The notes below the pieces were generated by a model. That model was not told where the DNA came from. It was given only the letters and a program-made list of their open reading frames with translations, and ran no database searches. Made by a program: the position numbers and the translations under genes. Positions 1-8,350 of a stretch of DNA of 64,000 bases are shown piece after piece (within the stretch, counting starts at the first letter, position 1; every line of letters begins with the position of its first letter). The stretch spans positions 1 through 64,000 of the forward strand of contig NZ_LLZI01000202.1 in assembly GCF_001509485.1 (NCBI RefSeq), read 5' to 3'. The DNA is from Streptomyces sp. NRRL F-4489 (GTDB taxonomy: Bacteria > Actinomycetota > Actinomycetes > Streptomycetales > Streptomycetaceae).

Positions 1-260
1 GCCACGCCGGTGCGGCGGGGGAGGGAGGGGCGGGGGACCTGGACGGCGCAGCGAGAGGACGGGAGCCTAGGTGCGCAGCAAGAGCACGGAAGGCGCGCAG
101 CTGACCGTCTCGTGCCGCGACCGTCCCCTCTCGTGCCGCCACCGCCCCCATGCCGCCCTGCCGTATCGGCACCGCCTGCGCATTCGTACCGCCTGGTGCC
201 GCGGCGCATCCGTACGGCGCCCTCGCGGCGCCACGCCGGCTTGCCTCTCGCGCCCCGGCG

Positions 261-842
261 TCAGCCCCGTACGCCCCTGAGGGCCATGGCCACCGCTGCT
301 TCGGTGATTTCTTCCGGGTTTTCGGCGGCGCCCAGTTCGATGCGGCGGACGGCCGCGTCGACAACGCCCTGGAGGAGCATCGCGGCGAGCCGGGGCTGCG
401 CGTGGCCGAGGTCGGCCAGCGCCTCGACGATCATGGCGATCAGGCCGCCGTGGGCCGCGCGGATCTTCTCCCTGGCGCCGGCGTCCAGTTCGCCCGCGGA
501 GATGGCCACGACGGCGCGGTGCCTACGGTCGCCGACCAGGGCGAGCTGGCGGCGCACATACGCCTCGATCTTGGCCTCCGGCGTTTCGGCGCCCTCCATC
601 GCCGCCTCGACCTCCGCGGCCCAGACGGGGAAGTCAACGGCACACAGTTCTTCGACGACGGCCGCGCGGGAGCGGAAGTACTCGTACACGGAGGAGCGCG
701 CGAGTCCCGTGCGCTCGGCGAGGGCAGGGAAGGTCAGGGCCTCCGTTCCGCCCTCGGACAGCAAGGAGCGGGCGGCGTCCAAAAGGGCGCCGCGTTGCAT
801 CGTCCGGTGCTCGGCCACCGAGGCCGCTCGAATCCTGGGCAC
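261..842 (-). CDS. TetR/AcrR-family transcriptional regulator
   Basis: A 193-residue protein with a TetR-type helix-turn-helix at about residues 17-60; the core reads LAERTGLARSSVYEYFRSR. The helical C-terminal part would form the ligand-binding and dimer domain; no ligand can be inferred. The longest frame starts with GTG at 842, and an ATG at 800 just before the DNA-binding domain is an alternative. It lies downstream of whiG on the same strand with a 285-bp gap, so it probably has its own promoter. The family assignment is firm; target genes and effector are unknown. Confidence 0.88.
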   Translation of the reverse strand: MPRIRAASVAEHRTMQRGALLDAARSLLSEGGTEALTFPALAERTGLARSSVYEYFRSRAAVVEELCAVDFPVWAAEVEAAMEGAETPEAKIEAYVRRQLALVGDRRHRAVVAISAGELDAGAREKIRAAHGGLIAMIVEALADLGHAQPRLAAMLLQGVVDAAVRRIELGAAENPEEITEAAVAMALRGVRG

Positions 843-1127
843 GTCACCACTTTACGGATGGCGTCCTCGCCGCGGCACTCCGCATCGCGACATGAGTGGG
901 GCGTTGGGTCACTCAGCGGGGCCGGGCAGCGGGGCTGCCGCGGATGTCGCCGCTCGCCCGGAAGGAGACTTCGGTCCGGGCCGGCCGCATCCGCGCCGGC
1001 CCGGTCAGCGGCGCCGATCCCCTCAGACGCCCATCCACCGCTCCCCTCCCCCGCGACGGCCGCACCCCAAGCACCGCCCAGGGCCCCGTAGCCCCGACCG
1101 CGGCACCGCCCCCGCAAGCCGCCCACC

Positions 1128-1964
1128 TCACCGTCCGACGTCTGCCAGCTTGGCGCGGAGCTGGAGGACCGACTTGGTGTGGATCTGGCTGACCCGGCTC
1201 TCGGTGACGCCGAGTACGTTGCCGATCTCGGCGAGGGTGAGGCCCTCGTAGTAGTAGAGGGTGACCACGGTCTTCTCGCGGTCGGGCAGGGTGTTGATGG
1301 CGCGGGCCAGCAGGCGCCGCAGCTCGCGGTCCTCGGCGATCTCGACGGGGTTCTCCGCGGCGGTGTCCTCCAGGGTGTCCATCAGGCTGAGGCGTTCACC
1401 GCCCTCGCCGCCGACGTGCAGGAGTTCCTCCAGGGCGACGACATTCGCCAGGGACAGCTGGCTGAAGACGCCGTGGAGTTCTTCCAGCGGGATGCCCATT
1501 TCGCCGGCGACCTCGGCCTCGGTCGGGGTGCGGCGGAGTTGCGCTTCGAGGGTGGCGTAGGCGCGTTCCACGGCGCGGGCCTTCTGGCGTACGGAGCGCG
1601 GGATCCAGTCCAGGGCGCGCAGTTCGTCGATCATCGCGCCCCGGATACGGGTGATGGCGTAGGTCTCGAATTTGATGGAGCGTTCGGGTTCGAACTTCTC
1701 GATGGCGTCGATCAGTCCGAAGACTCCGGAGGAGACGAAGTCGGCCTGCTCCACGTTGGGCGGCAGTCCGACGCTGACGCGGCCGGCGACGTATTTGACC
1801 AGCGGTGAGTAGTGCAGGATCAGCTGTTCCCGCAGGCGTCCGTCGCCTGACGCCTTGTAGGAGCGCCACAGCTCGTCGAGCGAGGTGGGCGGGGCGGGGC
1901 GCACGCTGCCGCGCGCGGCGGGTGGTACTGCCGCGCGGTCAGACCCGGAGGTGTGCTGGGGCAT
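1128..1964 (-). CDS. whiG: RNA polymerase sigma factor WhiG (FliA-type)
   Basis: A 278-residue sigma factor of the FliA/WhiG group. Region 2 is visible (core [20 protein letters not shown]), followed by a basic region 3 and a region 4 helix-turn-helix near the C-terminus ([20 protein letters not shown]). In Streptomyces WhiG commits aerial hyphae to sporulation by switching on whiH and whiI and is held by the c-di-GMP-binding anti-sigma factor RsiG (known for the family, not seen here). I chose the ATG at 1964, giving the usual family length; the frame runs further upstream but that part is low-complexity Arg/Pro/Ala sequence. An AAGGCG motif lies just upstream. It follows dprA on the same strand after 377 bp. 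Confidence 0.95.
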   Translation of the reverse strand: MPQHTSGSDRAAVPPAARGSVRPAPPTSLDELWRSYKASGDGRLREQLILHYSPLVKYVAGRVSVGLPPNVEQADFVSSGVFGLIDAIEKFEPERSIKFETYAITRIRGAMIDELRALDWIPRSVRQKARAVERAYATLEAQLRRTPTEAEVAGEMGIPLEELHGVFSQLSLANVVALEELLHVGGEGGERLSLMDTLEDTAAENPVEIAEDRELRRLLARAINTLPDREKTVVTLYYYEGLTLAEIGNVLGVTESRVSQIHTKSVLQLRAKLADVGR

Positions 1965-2341
1965 TCGTCGCCTTGAGCCGTTCTGCCGAGACGGGGGTGG
2001 GTGGACGGGGAGGTGTGAACTGTCGTGAGCGTAGCGTGACCGGGGCGTCGCGGTGTGCGAGGAAAGGGGGGTTGATGGTACGCAGATACGTTCCGCTGCC
2101 CGCACCCCAGGGTTATCCGGCGCGACACACCAGCACCTGGAACGGGTGGCGCCGGGGGCGCGTGCGCCGCGCGTGCGCCCCCGGGGGGCTGTGCGGGCGG
2201 ACGCCGTGACGCGGCGGGCGGCAAGCGGTGCGGACGCCGCGCCGCGCCTCCGGTGCCCCGTGGGCCGGCCGCCCGCACCGAAGCACGGCAAACCTGGATT
2301 CTGCGGTCATTCCCCTCACCCTTTCACCCGTTCGCGCCAGG
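1965..2341. other. intergenic region between dprA and whiG
   Basis: This 377-bp gap should carry the whiG promoter on the minus strand. The one clear structure is an inverted repeat with 10-bp arms (2152-2161 and 2175-2184). I see no convincing sigma hexamers and no coding sequence. Confidence 0.5.
2152..2184 (-). terminator. putative hairpin downstream of dprA
   Basis: Perfect 10-bp arms CCGGGGGCGC / GCGCCCCCGG separated by 13 bases, about 160 bp downstream of the dprA stop and before whiG. It has no T-run, which is common for actinobacterial terminators. It could end the yraN-comM-dprA transcript or be incidental in GC-rich DNA. Confidence 0.35.
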
Positions 2342-3709
2342 TCAAGTACCGCCTCGCCGGGAACCTTCGGTCGAGTGGACACGTCGCACCAACTCCCAGC
2401 GCTCACCGCACCTTTGAACGAATCCGAGGGTCTGCAGCTCGATGAGTTTGCTCTGGGTGAGGTCGCGGGGCGTGCCCGACTCCCTGGCCAGTTGGGCGGT
2501 GTCCGCGCCGCCGCGGGCGGGCAGCGCTTCGAGTACGCGCAGGGCGACCGGGTCGAGCAGATCGCGGGCGAGGGTGGGGCCGCGGCGCTCGGGGGCGAGG
2601 TCGCCGATACTGCCGACGAGTTCGATGACCTCGTCGGCGTCGGTGACCACCGTGGCCTCGCCGCGCAGGAGTTGGTGCACTCCGGCGGAGAGTCCGCTGG
2701 TGACGGGTCCGGGGGTGCCCATGGTGAAGCGCCCGAGGGTCAGTGCGCGGCGGGCGGTGACGAGGGAGCCGCTGCGGAGTTCGGCCTCCACGACGACGGT
2801 GCCCCGGGTGAGGGCGGCGATGACGCGGTTGCGCTGGATGAAGCGGCTCCGGGTGGGGTGGTCGTCCGGGGGCAACTCGGCCACGACCAGGCCCTGTTCG
2901 GCGATGCGGTCGATCAACTCGGTGTGGCCGCGCGGGTAGGGGTGGTTGACGCCGGAGGCGAGCACCGCGATGGTCGGGCCGTGCGCGGCGAGCGCTCCTC
3001 TGTGGGCCGCGCCGTCGACGCCGTAGGCGGCGCCGGAGACGACCGTCCAGCCGCGTTCGGCGAGGCCGGCGCCGAGGGTGGTGGCGAGGTGGGCGCCGTA
3101 GTCGGTGCAGGCGCGGGCGCCGACCACCGCGACCGAGCGGAGTGCCCAGATCCGCAGGTTGGCCGCGCCGCGTACCCACAGGCCGATGGGGCGCGCGTCG
3201 CCGAGGTCGTCCAGTTGGCCCGGCCATTCCTCGTCGCCGGGGCAGATGAAGCGGCCACCGAGTGCGGCGACGGCGGCGAGGTCGGCGCCGGGGCGAGCCC
3301 GTCCGGCGCGCAGCCGGAGCCCGGCGACTTTGGCCAAGCCGGCGCCGGGAGGTGGCGGTGCCTCGTCGTCGGCGAGGGCGTGCCACAGGGCTACCGGGCC
3401 CATCTCGCGGAGCCAGCGGCCCGCCGTTTCGTCTCCTGGTTCCAGGATGCGGGTGAGGGCGGCGCGGGCGGCGCGCTGGGGGTCGTAGGGTCCGGGCGTC
3501 GTGGGTGACGGGCGGGGCAGGCGTGACAGGCGGGGAGGCGGGGCAGTTCCGTCCGGTTGGGCGGCAGGTGTGCCGCGGGCGGCGGAAGGGCCTCCGGTTC
3601 CGGCCGTCCGGGGCGCAGGTGCGTCTTCCGGCGTGGATTGCGGTGTCGTACCCGGTGGCGGGTCGGGCGTCGGTTCGGTGAGGAAGCCCCATTCGTCGAG
3701 GGTGTTCAT
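2342..3709 (-). CDS. dprA: DNA-processing protein DprA
   Basis: A 455-residue DprA/Smf protein. The Rossmann-fold core shows VSGAAYGVDGAAHRGAL and GTVVVEAELRSGSLVTARRA; a winged-helix region follows near the C-terminus (about residues 385-440). In transformable bacteria DprA loads RecA on incoming single-stranded DNA; its role in Streptomyces is unclear. The first 75-80 residues are Pro/Thr-rich low complexity, longer than usual. The ATG at 3709 overlaps the comM stop (ATGA, 3706-3709), so this start is supported by translational coupling. Third gene of the yraN-comM-dprA unit. Confidence 0.92.
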   Translation of the reverse strand: MNTLDEWGFLTEPTPDPPPGTTPQSTPEDAPAPRTAGTGGPSAARGTPAAQPDGTAPPPRLSRLPRPSPTTPGPYDPQRAARAALTRILEPGDETAGRWLREMGPVALWHALADDEAPPPPGAGLAKVAGLRLRAGRARPGADLAAVAALGGRFICPGDEEWPGQLDDLGDARPIGLWVRGAANLRIWALRSVAVVGARACTDYGAHLATTLGAGLAERGWTVVSGAAYGVDGAAHRGALAAHGPTIAVLASGVNHPYPRGHTELIDRIAEQGLVVAELPPDDHPTRSRFIQRNRVIAALTRGTVVVEAELRSGSLVTARRALTLGRFTMGTPGPVTSGLSAGVHQLLRGEATVVTDADEVIELVGSIGDLAPERRGPTLARDLLDPVALRVLEALPARGGADTAQLARESGTPRDLTQSKLIELQTLGFVQRCGERWELVRRVHSTEGSRRGGT

Positions 3710-5676
3710 CGGTCGCCTCGGTGGTCTGCGGGGTGGGCGGGGGGCGTGGGCGGGTGGGGTTCCGGGGATTTCAGTGGTCCCGGTGGCTTGTGGAGGCGGT
3801 CGCCCGGGGCCGGTACTCCGTGCGTACCGTCGTCGGCGGGCGGTAGTCCCGGTTCGGCTCCCGGCCGTGTCGGCGCTCCGCCTTCGGTCGTGCGGGTGCG
3901 TTCCGTAGGTGCCGTGGACGGGGTGCCGGACTTCGGGCGGCGGCTTCGGGCCCCGGGGAGCGCGATCAGGCGCGCTCCGGTCGCAGCTCCGGTGTCGGCC
4001 CCGGCCCCGGGCCCCGGTCCGGCGCCGGTCCCAGGCGCAAGCGCCGATCCCGTTCCGGCCCCGGCTCCCGTCCCAGTCGCGGACGTCACCGTTCCGCGCC
4101 GTACTCCGGTGCGGAGTTCGAGGGCCCAGTTGACGTCCTCCCGGGTCGGGCGGTCGCGGCCGGCGAGGTCGGCGGCGGTCCAGGCGACGCGGAGGACGCG
4201 GTCCAGGCCGCGGGCGGTGAGCAGGCCGCATTCCAGGTCGCGTTCGGCCCGGTCCAGGGCGCCGGGGTGGACGGGCCAGCGGGTGCGGAGTTCGTGGCCC
4301 GGTACTTCGCTGTTGGTCTGCCAGGGGGTGCCGGCGAAGCGTGCCGCGGCGCGTTCGCGGGCGGCGCGGACCCGTTCGGCGACGGTGGCGGTGGATTCGG
4401 CACCGTGGCCGTGGGCGAGGAGTTCGGAGCGGGCGACCGGTTCGACGGCGATCCGCAGGTCGACCCGGTCCATCAGGGGTCCGGAGAGGCGGGCGCGGTA
4501 GCGGCGGATCGAGGAGGGCCGGCATTCGCAGCCGCCGGCGGTGGTGCCGTGGCGTCCGCAGGGGCAGGGGTTGGCCGCGAGGGCGAGCAGGAAGCGGGCG
4601 GGCATCCGCAGCATGCCGCCGGCGCGGGCGACGACGACATGGCCGGATTCGAGCGGCTGGCGGAGGGCGTCCAGGACACGCGGGCTGCATTCGGCGGCCT
4701 CGTCGACGAAAAGGACGCCGTGGTGCGCCAGGGACACGGCTCCGGGCCGCGGCAGTCCGGTGCCGCCGCCGACGAGGGAGGCCATGGTCGCGGAGTGGTG
4801 CGGTGCGCAGTAGGGCGGGCGGTGGACGAGCGGCTGTCCCGGTGGGAGGGTGCCGGCGACCGAGTGGACGGCGGTGACCTCCAGGGATTCCTTCGGTGTG
4901 AGCGGTGGCAGCAGTCCGGGGAGGCGTTCGGCGAGCATGGTCTTGCCGGCGCCGGGCGGGCCCTTGAAGAAGATGTGGTGGCGGCCGGCGGCGGCCACTT
5001 CAAGGGCGCGGCGGGCGGTGTACTGGCCCGCGACGTCGGCGAGGTCGGGGACGTGGTCGCCGGGTGGGAGGCCCGCGGTGACGCCGGTGCCGGGCATGGC
5101 GAGTCCGGAGAGCAGCGGGTCGGGGCGGCCTTCTTCGCCCGGGACCTCTTCATCGGGGACCGGTTCGTCGGCGAGGACGGCGATGAGCTGCCGCAGGCTG
5201 CGGACGCCGAGGACGGAGACGCCGGGGACGAGGGAGGCTTCGGCGACGGTCTGTTCCGGCACGACGACCTGGCGGTATCCGGCGTCCGCGGCGGCGAGGA
5301 CGGCGGGGAGCACACCGCGGACGGGCCGGACGCGGCCGTCGAGACCCAGCTCGCCGATCATCATCAGGTCGGTGAGTTCTCGGGGGTCGAGCCGTTCGGC
5401 GGCGCCGAGGACCGCGCAGGCCACGGCGAGGTCGAATCCGCTGCCGCTCTTGGGGACGGAGGCGGGGCTGAGGCCGACGGTGAGCTTCTTCTGCGGCCAT
5501 TCGGCGCCTGAGTTGACCACGGCGGCGCGGACCCGGTCCCTGGATTCGACCAGGCTCTTGTCGGGCAGTCCGACGAGGGTGAAGGCGGCGACGCCTGGTT
5601 CGAGGTCGGCCTGGACCTCGACGACGACGCCTTCGACGCCTACCAGGGCGACGGAGCAGGTGCGGGCGAATCCCAT
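3706..5676 (-). CDS. comM: ComM/YifB-family Mg-chelatase-like AAA+ ATPase
   Basis: A 656-residue protein. The N-terminal domain begins [16 protein letters not shown], followed by an AAA+ module with Walker A (FKGPPGAGKTMLAERL) and a Mg-chelatase C-terminal domain ending near residue 525. ComM is a hexameric helicase that promotes branch migration during integration of transformed DNA in Gram-negative bacteria; function in Streptomyces is not established. Family members are usually about 510-540 residues. Here about 125 extra C-terminal residues, rich in Gly/Thr/Ala then Pro, form a low-complexity tail (DNA 3706 to about 4090). The ATG at 5676 overlaps the yraN stop, and the stop overlaps the dprA start. 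Confidence 0.93.
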   Translation of the reverse strand: MGFARTCSVALVGVEGVVVEVQADLEPGVAAFTLVGLPDKSLVESRDRVRAAVVNSGAEWPQKKLTVGLSPASVPKSGSGFDLAVACAVLGAAERLDPRELTDLMMIGELGLDGRVRPVRGVLPAVLAAADAGYRQVVVPEQTVAEASLVPGVSVLGVRSLRQLIAVLADEPVPDEEVPGEEGRPDPLLSGLAMPGTGVTAGLPPGDHVPDLADVAGQYTARRALEVAAAGRHHIFFKGPPGAGKTMLAERLPGLLPPLTPKESLEVTAVHSVAGTLPPGQPLVHRPPYCAPHHSATMASLVGGGTGLPRPGAVSLAHHGVLFVDEAAECSPRVLDALRQPLESGHVVVARAGGMLRMPARFLLALAANPCPCGRHGTTAGGCECRPSSIRRYRARLSGPLMDRVDLRIAVEPVARSELLAHGHGAESTATVAERVRAARERAAARFAGTPWQTNSEVPGHELRTRWPVHPGALDRAERDLECGLLTARGLDRVLRVAWTAADLAGRDRPTREDVNWALELRTGVRRGTVTSATGTGAGAGTGSALAPGTGAGPGPGAGADTGAATGARLIALPGARSRRPKSGTPSTAPTERTRTTEGGAPTRPGAEPGLPPADDGTHGVPAPGDRLHKPPGPLKSPEPHPPTPPAHPADHRGDR

Positions 5677-6401
5677 CACGCCACCCCCCGGACGTGTTCG
5701 ACCACGGGGGCGCCGCGGGCCGGGAGCAGGACGCCGATCACGTCGATGCGGACGCCGCCGGGCGGTGGGCCGCCGTGCCGTTCCAGCCAGCGCTCGGCGA
5801 GCAGCCGCAGCCGGGCGGTCTTCCCGGGCCGGACGGCGGACATGGGGTGTTCGTACCAGCCGGCGCGCCGGGTCTTGACCTCGCAGACGACCAGGGCGTC
5901 TCCGTCCGCGGCGACGATGTCGATCTCTCCGTAGCGGCAGCGCCAGTTGCGGTCGAGGATCCGCATCCCGGCGTCGGTGAGGCACCGGGCCGCGAGGTCC
6001 TCGCCGTAGCGGCCGAGGGCGCTGCGGGAGGTACGGGGCGGGGCGGGACGGGCGGGGGCGGGACGAGCCGTGGTGCGACGGGCGGGCGTGGGACGGGCCG
6101 GGGTCAGTCGGTCCGGCGCTGCCCGGCGCCCGGTCTTCCCGACCGACCCGGTTCCAGCCGACCCGGTCCCGGCCGATCCGGTCCCGACCGACCCGGTCCC
6201 ATCCGACCCGGTCCCTGCCGATCCGTGCCCAGCCGATCCGGTCCCGGCCAACCCGGCCCCGACCGACCCGGCCGCAGCCCCTGTACCCACGGCCTGTGCC
6301 GCGACCAGCGCCGCGGCCCCTGTCGAGGTCTCCTTGAACTTCCCTGCTGACGCGTGCGTGCTCGTGTGCGCGGCCTGGCGGCCGGTGTGCGTGGCGTTCA
6401 T
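5676..6401 (-). CDS. YraN-family (UPF0102) endonuclease-like protein with repeat-rich N-terminus
   Basis: The UPF0102 domain starts near residue 125 ([14 protein letters not shown]) and holds the nuclease-like motifs [10 protein letters not shown] and VCEVKTRR. Biochemical function in the family is uncertain; it is a restriction-endonuclease-like fold. Normal members are about 120 residues, whereas this frame gives 241. Residues 42-89 are a five-residue repeat ([10 protein letters not shown]), followed by a Pro/Arg/Ala stretch. The ATG at 6401 has a good ribosome-binding site (GGAGGTGG, 9 bases before the start), so the extension is probably translated. First gene of the yraN-comM-dprA unit; ATGA overlap with comM at 5676. 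Confidence 0.85.
   Translation of the reverse strand: MNATHTGRQAAHTSTHASAGKFKETSTGAAALVAAQAVGTGAAAGSVGAGLAGTGSAGHGSAGTGSDGTGSVGTGSAGTGSAGTGSVGKTGRRAAPDRLTPARPTPARRTTARPAPARPAPPRTSRSALGRYGEDLAARCLTDAGMRILDRNWRCRYGEIDIVAADGDALVVCEVKTRRAGWYEHPMSAVRPGKTARLRLLAERWLERHGGPPPGGVRIDVIGVLLPARGAPVVEHVRGVA
6145..6279. repeat. 15-bp tandem repeat inside yraN (9 units)
   Basis: Nine consecutive 15-bp units of the form GAYCCGGTCCCRRCC (plus-strand view), starting at 6145, 6160, 6175, 6190, 6205, 6220, 6235, 6250 and 6265, with a weaker unit at 6130. The period is a multiple of three, so copy-number change keeps the yraN frame. On the minus strand each unit encodes Gly-Thr-Gly-Ser-X with small variations. 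Confidence 0.9.
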
Positions 6402-6456
6402 GCGGTACCACCTCCGGCACCGACTGTGACGCCTCCGCGCAGAACTATTGGATCTT

Positions 6457-6483
6457 GGTGGATAACTCCGGGGCTGTGGATAA
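6457..6483 (-). promoter_or_regulatory. paired DnaA-box-like direct repeat upstream of yraN
   Basis: A 13-bp direct repeat GTGGATAACTCCG occurs at 6458-6470 and 6476-6488 (18-bp period). The second copy contains TGTGGATAA (6475-6483), the reverse complement of the DnaA box TTATCCACA. The first reads GGTGGATAA (one mismatch). They lie about 55-85 bp upstream of the yraN start. DnaA binding is inferred from sequence only. Confidence 0.5.
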
Positions 6484-6625
6484 CTCCGTCACCCGCCCGG
6501 GTGACACGCCCCGCTCACTCGCAAGACAAAGCACGCCAACCGGGGCGAAACACCCCCGCCACGGCGGCGCGCAGCCGGGGAGAAACGATCCCTCCCCAGC
6601 CGGCCCGCCCTCAGCCGTCCCGGTC

Positions 6626-6934
6626 TCAGCTCCCCGGGAGATCCAGATCGCTCTTGTTGAGCTCTTCGATGTTCACGTCCTTGAACGTCAGGACGCGCAC
6701 CTGCTTGACGAACCGGGCCGGCCGGTACATGTCCCAGACCCAGGCGTCGGCCATCGAGACCTCGAAGAAGACCTCACCCTGGACGGAGTGCACCTGCATT
6801 TCGTAGTCGTTGGTGAGGTAGAAGCGACGCTCGGTCTCGATCACATATTTGAACAGCCCGACGACGTCGCGGTACTCCCGGTAGAGCTTCAGCTCCATCT
6901 CGGTCTCGTACTTTTCGAGGTCCTCGGCGCTCAT
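6626..6934 (-). CDS. DUF2469 family conserved protein
   Basis: A 102-residue acidic protein (begins MSAEDLEKYETEMELKLYRE; contains YVIETERRFYLTND) that I recognise as the DUF2469 family conserved across actinobacteria. No catalytic motif, signal peptide or membrane segment is visible and its function is unknown. It is the last gene of an apparent sipZ-NUDIX-DUF2469 unit, 38 bp after the NUDIX stop. Confidence 0.9.
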   Translation of the reverse strand: MSAEDLEKYETEMELKLYREYRDVVGLFKYVIETERRFYLTNDYEMQVHSVQGEVFFEVSMADAWVWDMYRPARFVKQVRVLTFKDVNIEELNKSDLDLPGS

Positions 6935-6972
6935 GGCAGATCCCCTTCAGCCGTGCGTCTCCCCATTGTGCG

Positions 6973-7554
6973 TCAGACCCGCTCGGTCTCCAGGAGCACC
7001 GGCGCACTCGGGGGCCCTTCGTCGAGCAGTGTGCGCAGCAGCTCGGCGAGTCTGGTCGGATACACCGTCTCATGCGCCGCCGACAGTTCCTCCGATGTCC
7101 ACCACCTCAGTCCCGAGACGCTGCGTCGTTCCAGGTCGGTGTGGCCGGCGGTGTCGGTGGTGGTCCGGTCGGTCCGGGCCAGGAAGTACCACTCGTCCTG
7201 TTCCCAGCGTCGCCCGTCGAACGGGAAGGCGCACCGGCGTTTCCACAGGACGGGGCCGAGGGTGGCCCCGGTGATCCCGGTCTCCTCGGCGAGCTCGCGC
7301 AGGGCCGCCTGCTCGCGGGTCTCGCTGCCCTCCAGGCCGCCACCGGGGGTGAACCACCAGGTCTCGGACGGGCGGGCCGGTTCGTAGCCGTGCAGCAGCA
7401 GAATCCGGTCGTCCGGATCGAGCAGCACCACCCGGGACACCTGCCGCACCGGAGCCGAAGCCGGATCCGCGCCGGAAACCAGCCCCGCCTGCCCCTCCTG
7501 GCCGGCCGCACCGGAAGCCGGCCGCGCCCCGGCCCCCCGCTCCCCGTCACCCAC
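6973..7554 (-). CDS. NUDIX hydrolase
   Basis: A 193-residue protein with a complete NUDIX box at about residues 72-95: the glycine of GGGLEGSE, then REQAALRELAEETGI, supplying the Mg2+-binding glutamates. The family hydrolyses nucleoside diphosphates linked to another moiety; the substrate cannot be told. The first 35 or so residues are Ala/Gly-rich and probably disordered, so a later start is possible. The start overlaps the end of sipZ by 8 bp, suggesting co-transcription. A NUDIX (mutT-like) gene is also next to sipZ in S. lividans, as I recall. Confidence 0.9.
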   Translation of the reverse strand: MGDGERGAGARPASGAAGQEGQAGLVSGADPASAPVRQVSRVVLLDPDDRILLLHGYEPARPSETWWFTPGGGLEGSETREQAALRELAEETGITGATLGPVLWKRRCAFPFDGRRWEQDEWYFLARTDRTTTDTAGHTDLERRSVSGLRWWTSEELSAAHETVYPTRLAELLRTLLDEGPPSAPVLLETERV

Positions 7555-8296
7555 GCCCGCGCCCCTTCCTCCGCGCCAGCGGCCCGTACGCCGCTCCCCC
7601 CAGGATGAGCACCGCCCCGGCCACGATGGCCAGGACGATCGGCTGGAGCGGTCCGGGCCGCGAGACGCCGCCGGGGAAGGCCGCGAAGCTCTGCGGGCGC
7701 TCCATCATGCCGGCGCTGCCGAGCGGCCAGGCGCGGGCGTCGACCCGGGCGTCGACGGCGCTGCGCGGCACCGCGCCGTGGTCGCCGTCGGTGAGGTGGA
7801 CGCGGGAGTCCATGGAGTCGTTGCGGTGGTCGCCGAGGAGGAAGAGCTGGCCGGTGGGGACAACGGCCCGGAAGCCGATGGGCGAGGCGGGGCCGCCACC
7901 CTGGAGATACGGTTCCTCGACCGGGGTGCCGTTGACGGTCAGCAGCCCCTTCTTGGTGCAGCAGGCGACGTGGTCGCCGCCGACGCCGACGACCCGCTTG
8001 ACCATCGGGAGGTCGCCCCAGGTGCTGTCCTTGAAGACGACGATGTCGCCGCGGTGTATCTCGGAACCGTTCACCTTCTCGGCCAGGACCCGGGCGCCGG
8101 GGGCGATGGTGGGTGACATGGAGTCGGTCGGCACGGTGTACGGGCGGTAGATCAGCGCTCCCCAGACGAAGCCGCCGAGGAAGAGCACACAGCCGACGGC
8201 CACGGCCAGACCGGACAGCACACCGCCCGTGGTCCGGCCGCGGCCGTCCGTCATACCTTGCGCACCGCTGTGCGTTCCGGTGCCCCTGCTGCTCAT
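7547..8296 (-). CDS. sipZ: type I signal peptidase (SipZ position)
   Basis: A 249-residue membrane protease that removes signal peptides from exported proteins on the outer membrane face. An N-terminal transmembrane segment (about residues 27-48) precedes the catalytic serine in PTDSMSPT. The general-base lysine is in MVKRVVGVGGD, followed by the LLGDHRNDSMDSR box. A second hydrophobic segment lies at the C-terminus (about residues 218-240), as in S. lividans SipZ. The symbol rests on position next to the NUDIX gene and this topology. The 54-bp gap from sipY fits its being first in a separate transcription unit. Confidence 0.9.
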   Translation of the reverse strand: MSSRGTGTHSGAQGMTDGRGRTTGGVLSGLAVAVGCVLFLGGFVWGALIYRPYTVPTDSMSPTIAPGARVLAEKVNGSEIHRGDIVVFKDSTWGDLPMVKRVVGVGGDHVACCTKKGLLTVNGTPVEEPYLQGGGPASPIGFRAVVPTGQLFLLGDHRNDSMDSRVHLTDGDHGAVPRSAVDARVDARAWPLGSAGMMERPQSFAAFPGGVSRPGPLQPIVLAIVAGAVLILGGAAYGPLARRKGRGRG

Positions 8297-8350
8297 CCCA
8301 GCGCTCCCGCCCCGCGGGACGGGCCCGCGTCGAAGATCCGGGACGGCACC

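Noticed and set aside
10..1251. Long plus-strand frames across the TetR/whiG region (up to about 410 codons)
   Set aside because: They are Arg/Pro/Ala-rich opposite-strand shadows of the TetR and WhiG genes, typical of high-GC DNA.
6070..6429. Asp-Pro-Val-Pro repeat protein on the plus strand
   Set aside because: It is the antisense translation of the 15-bp repeat inside yraN, whose own start has a good ribosome-binding site.
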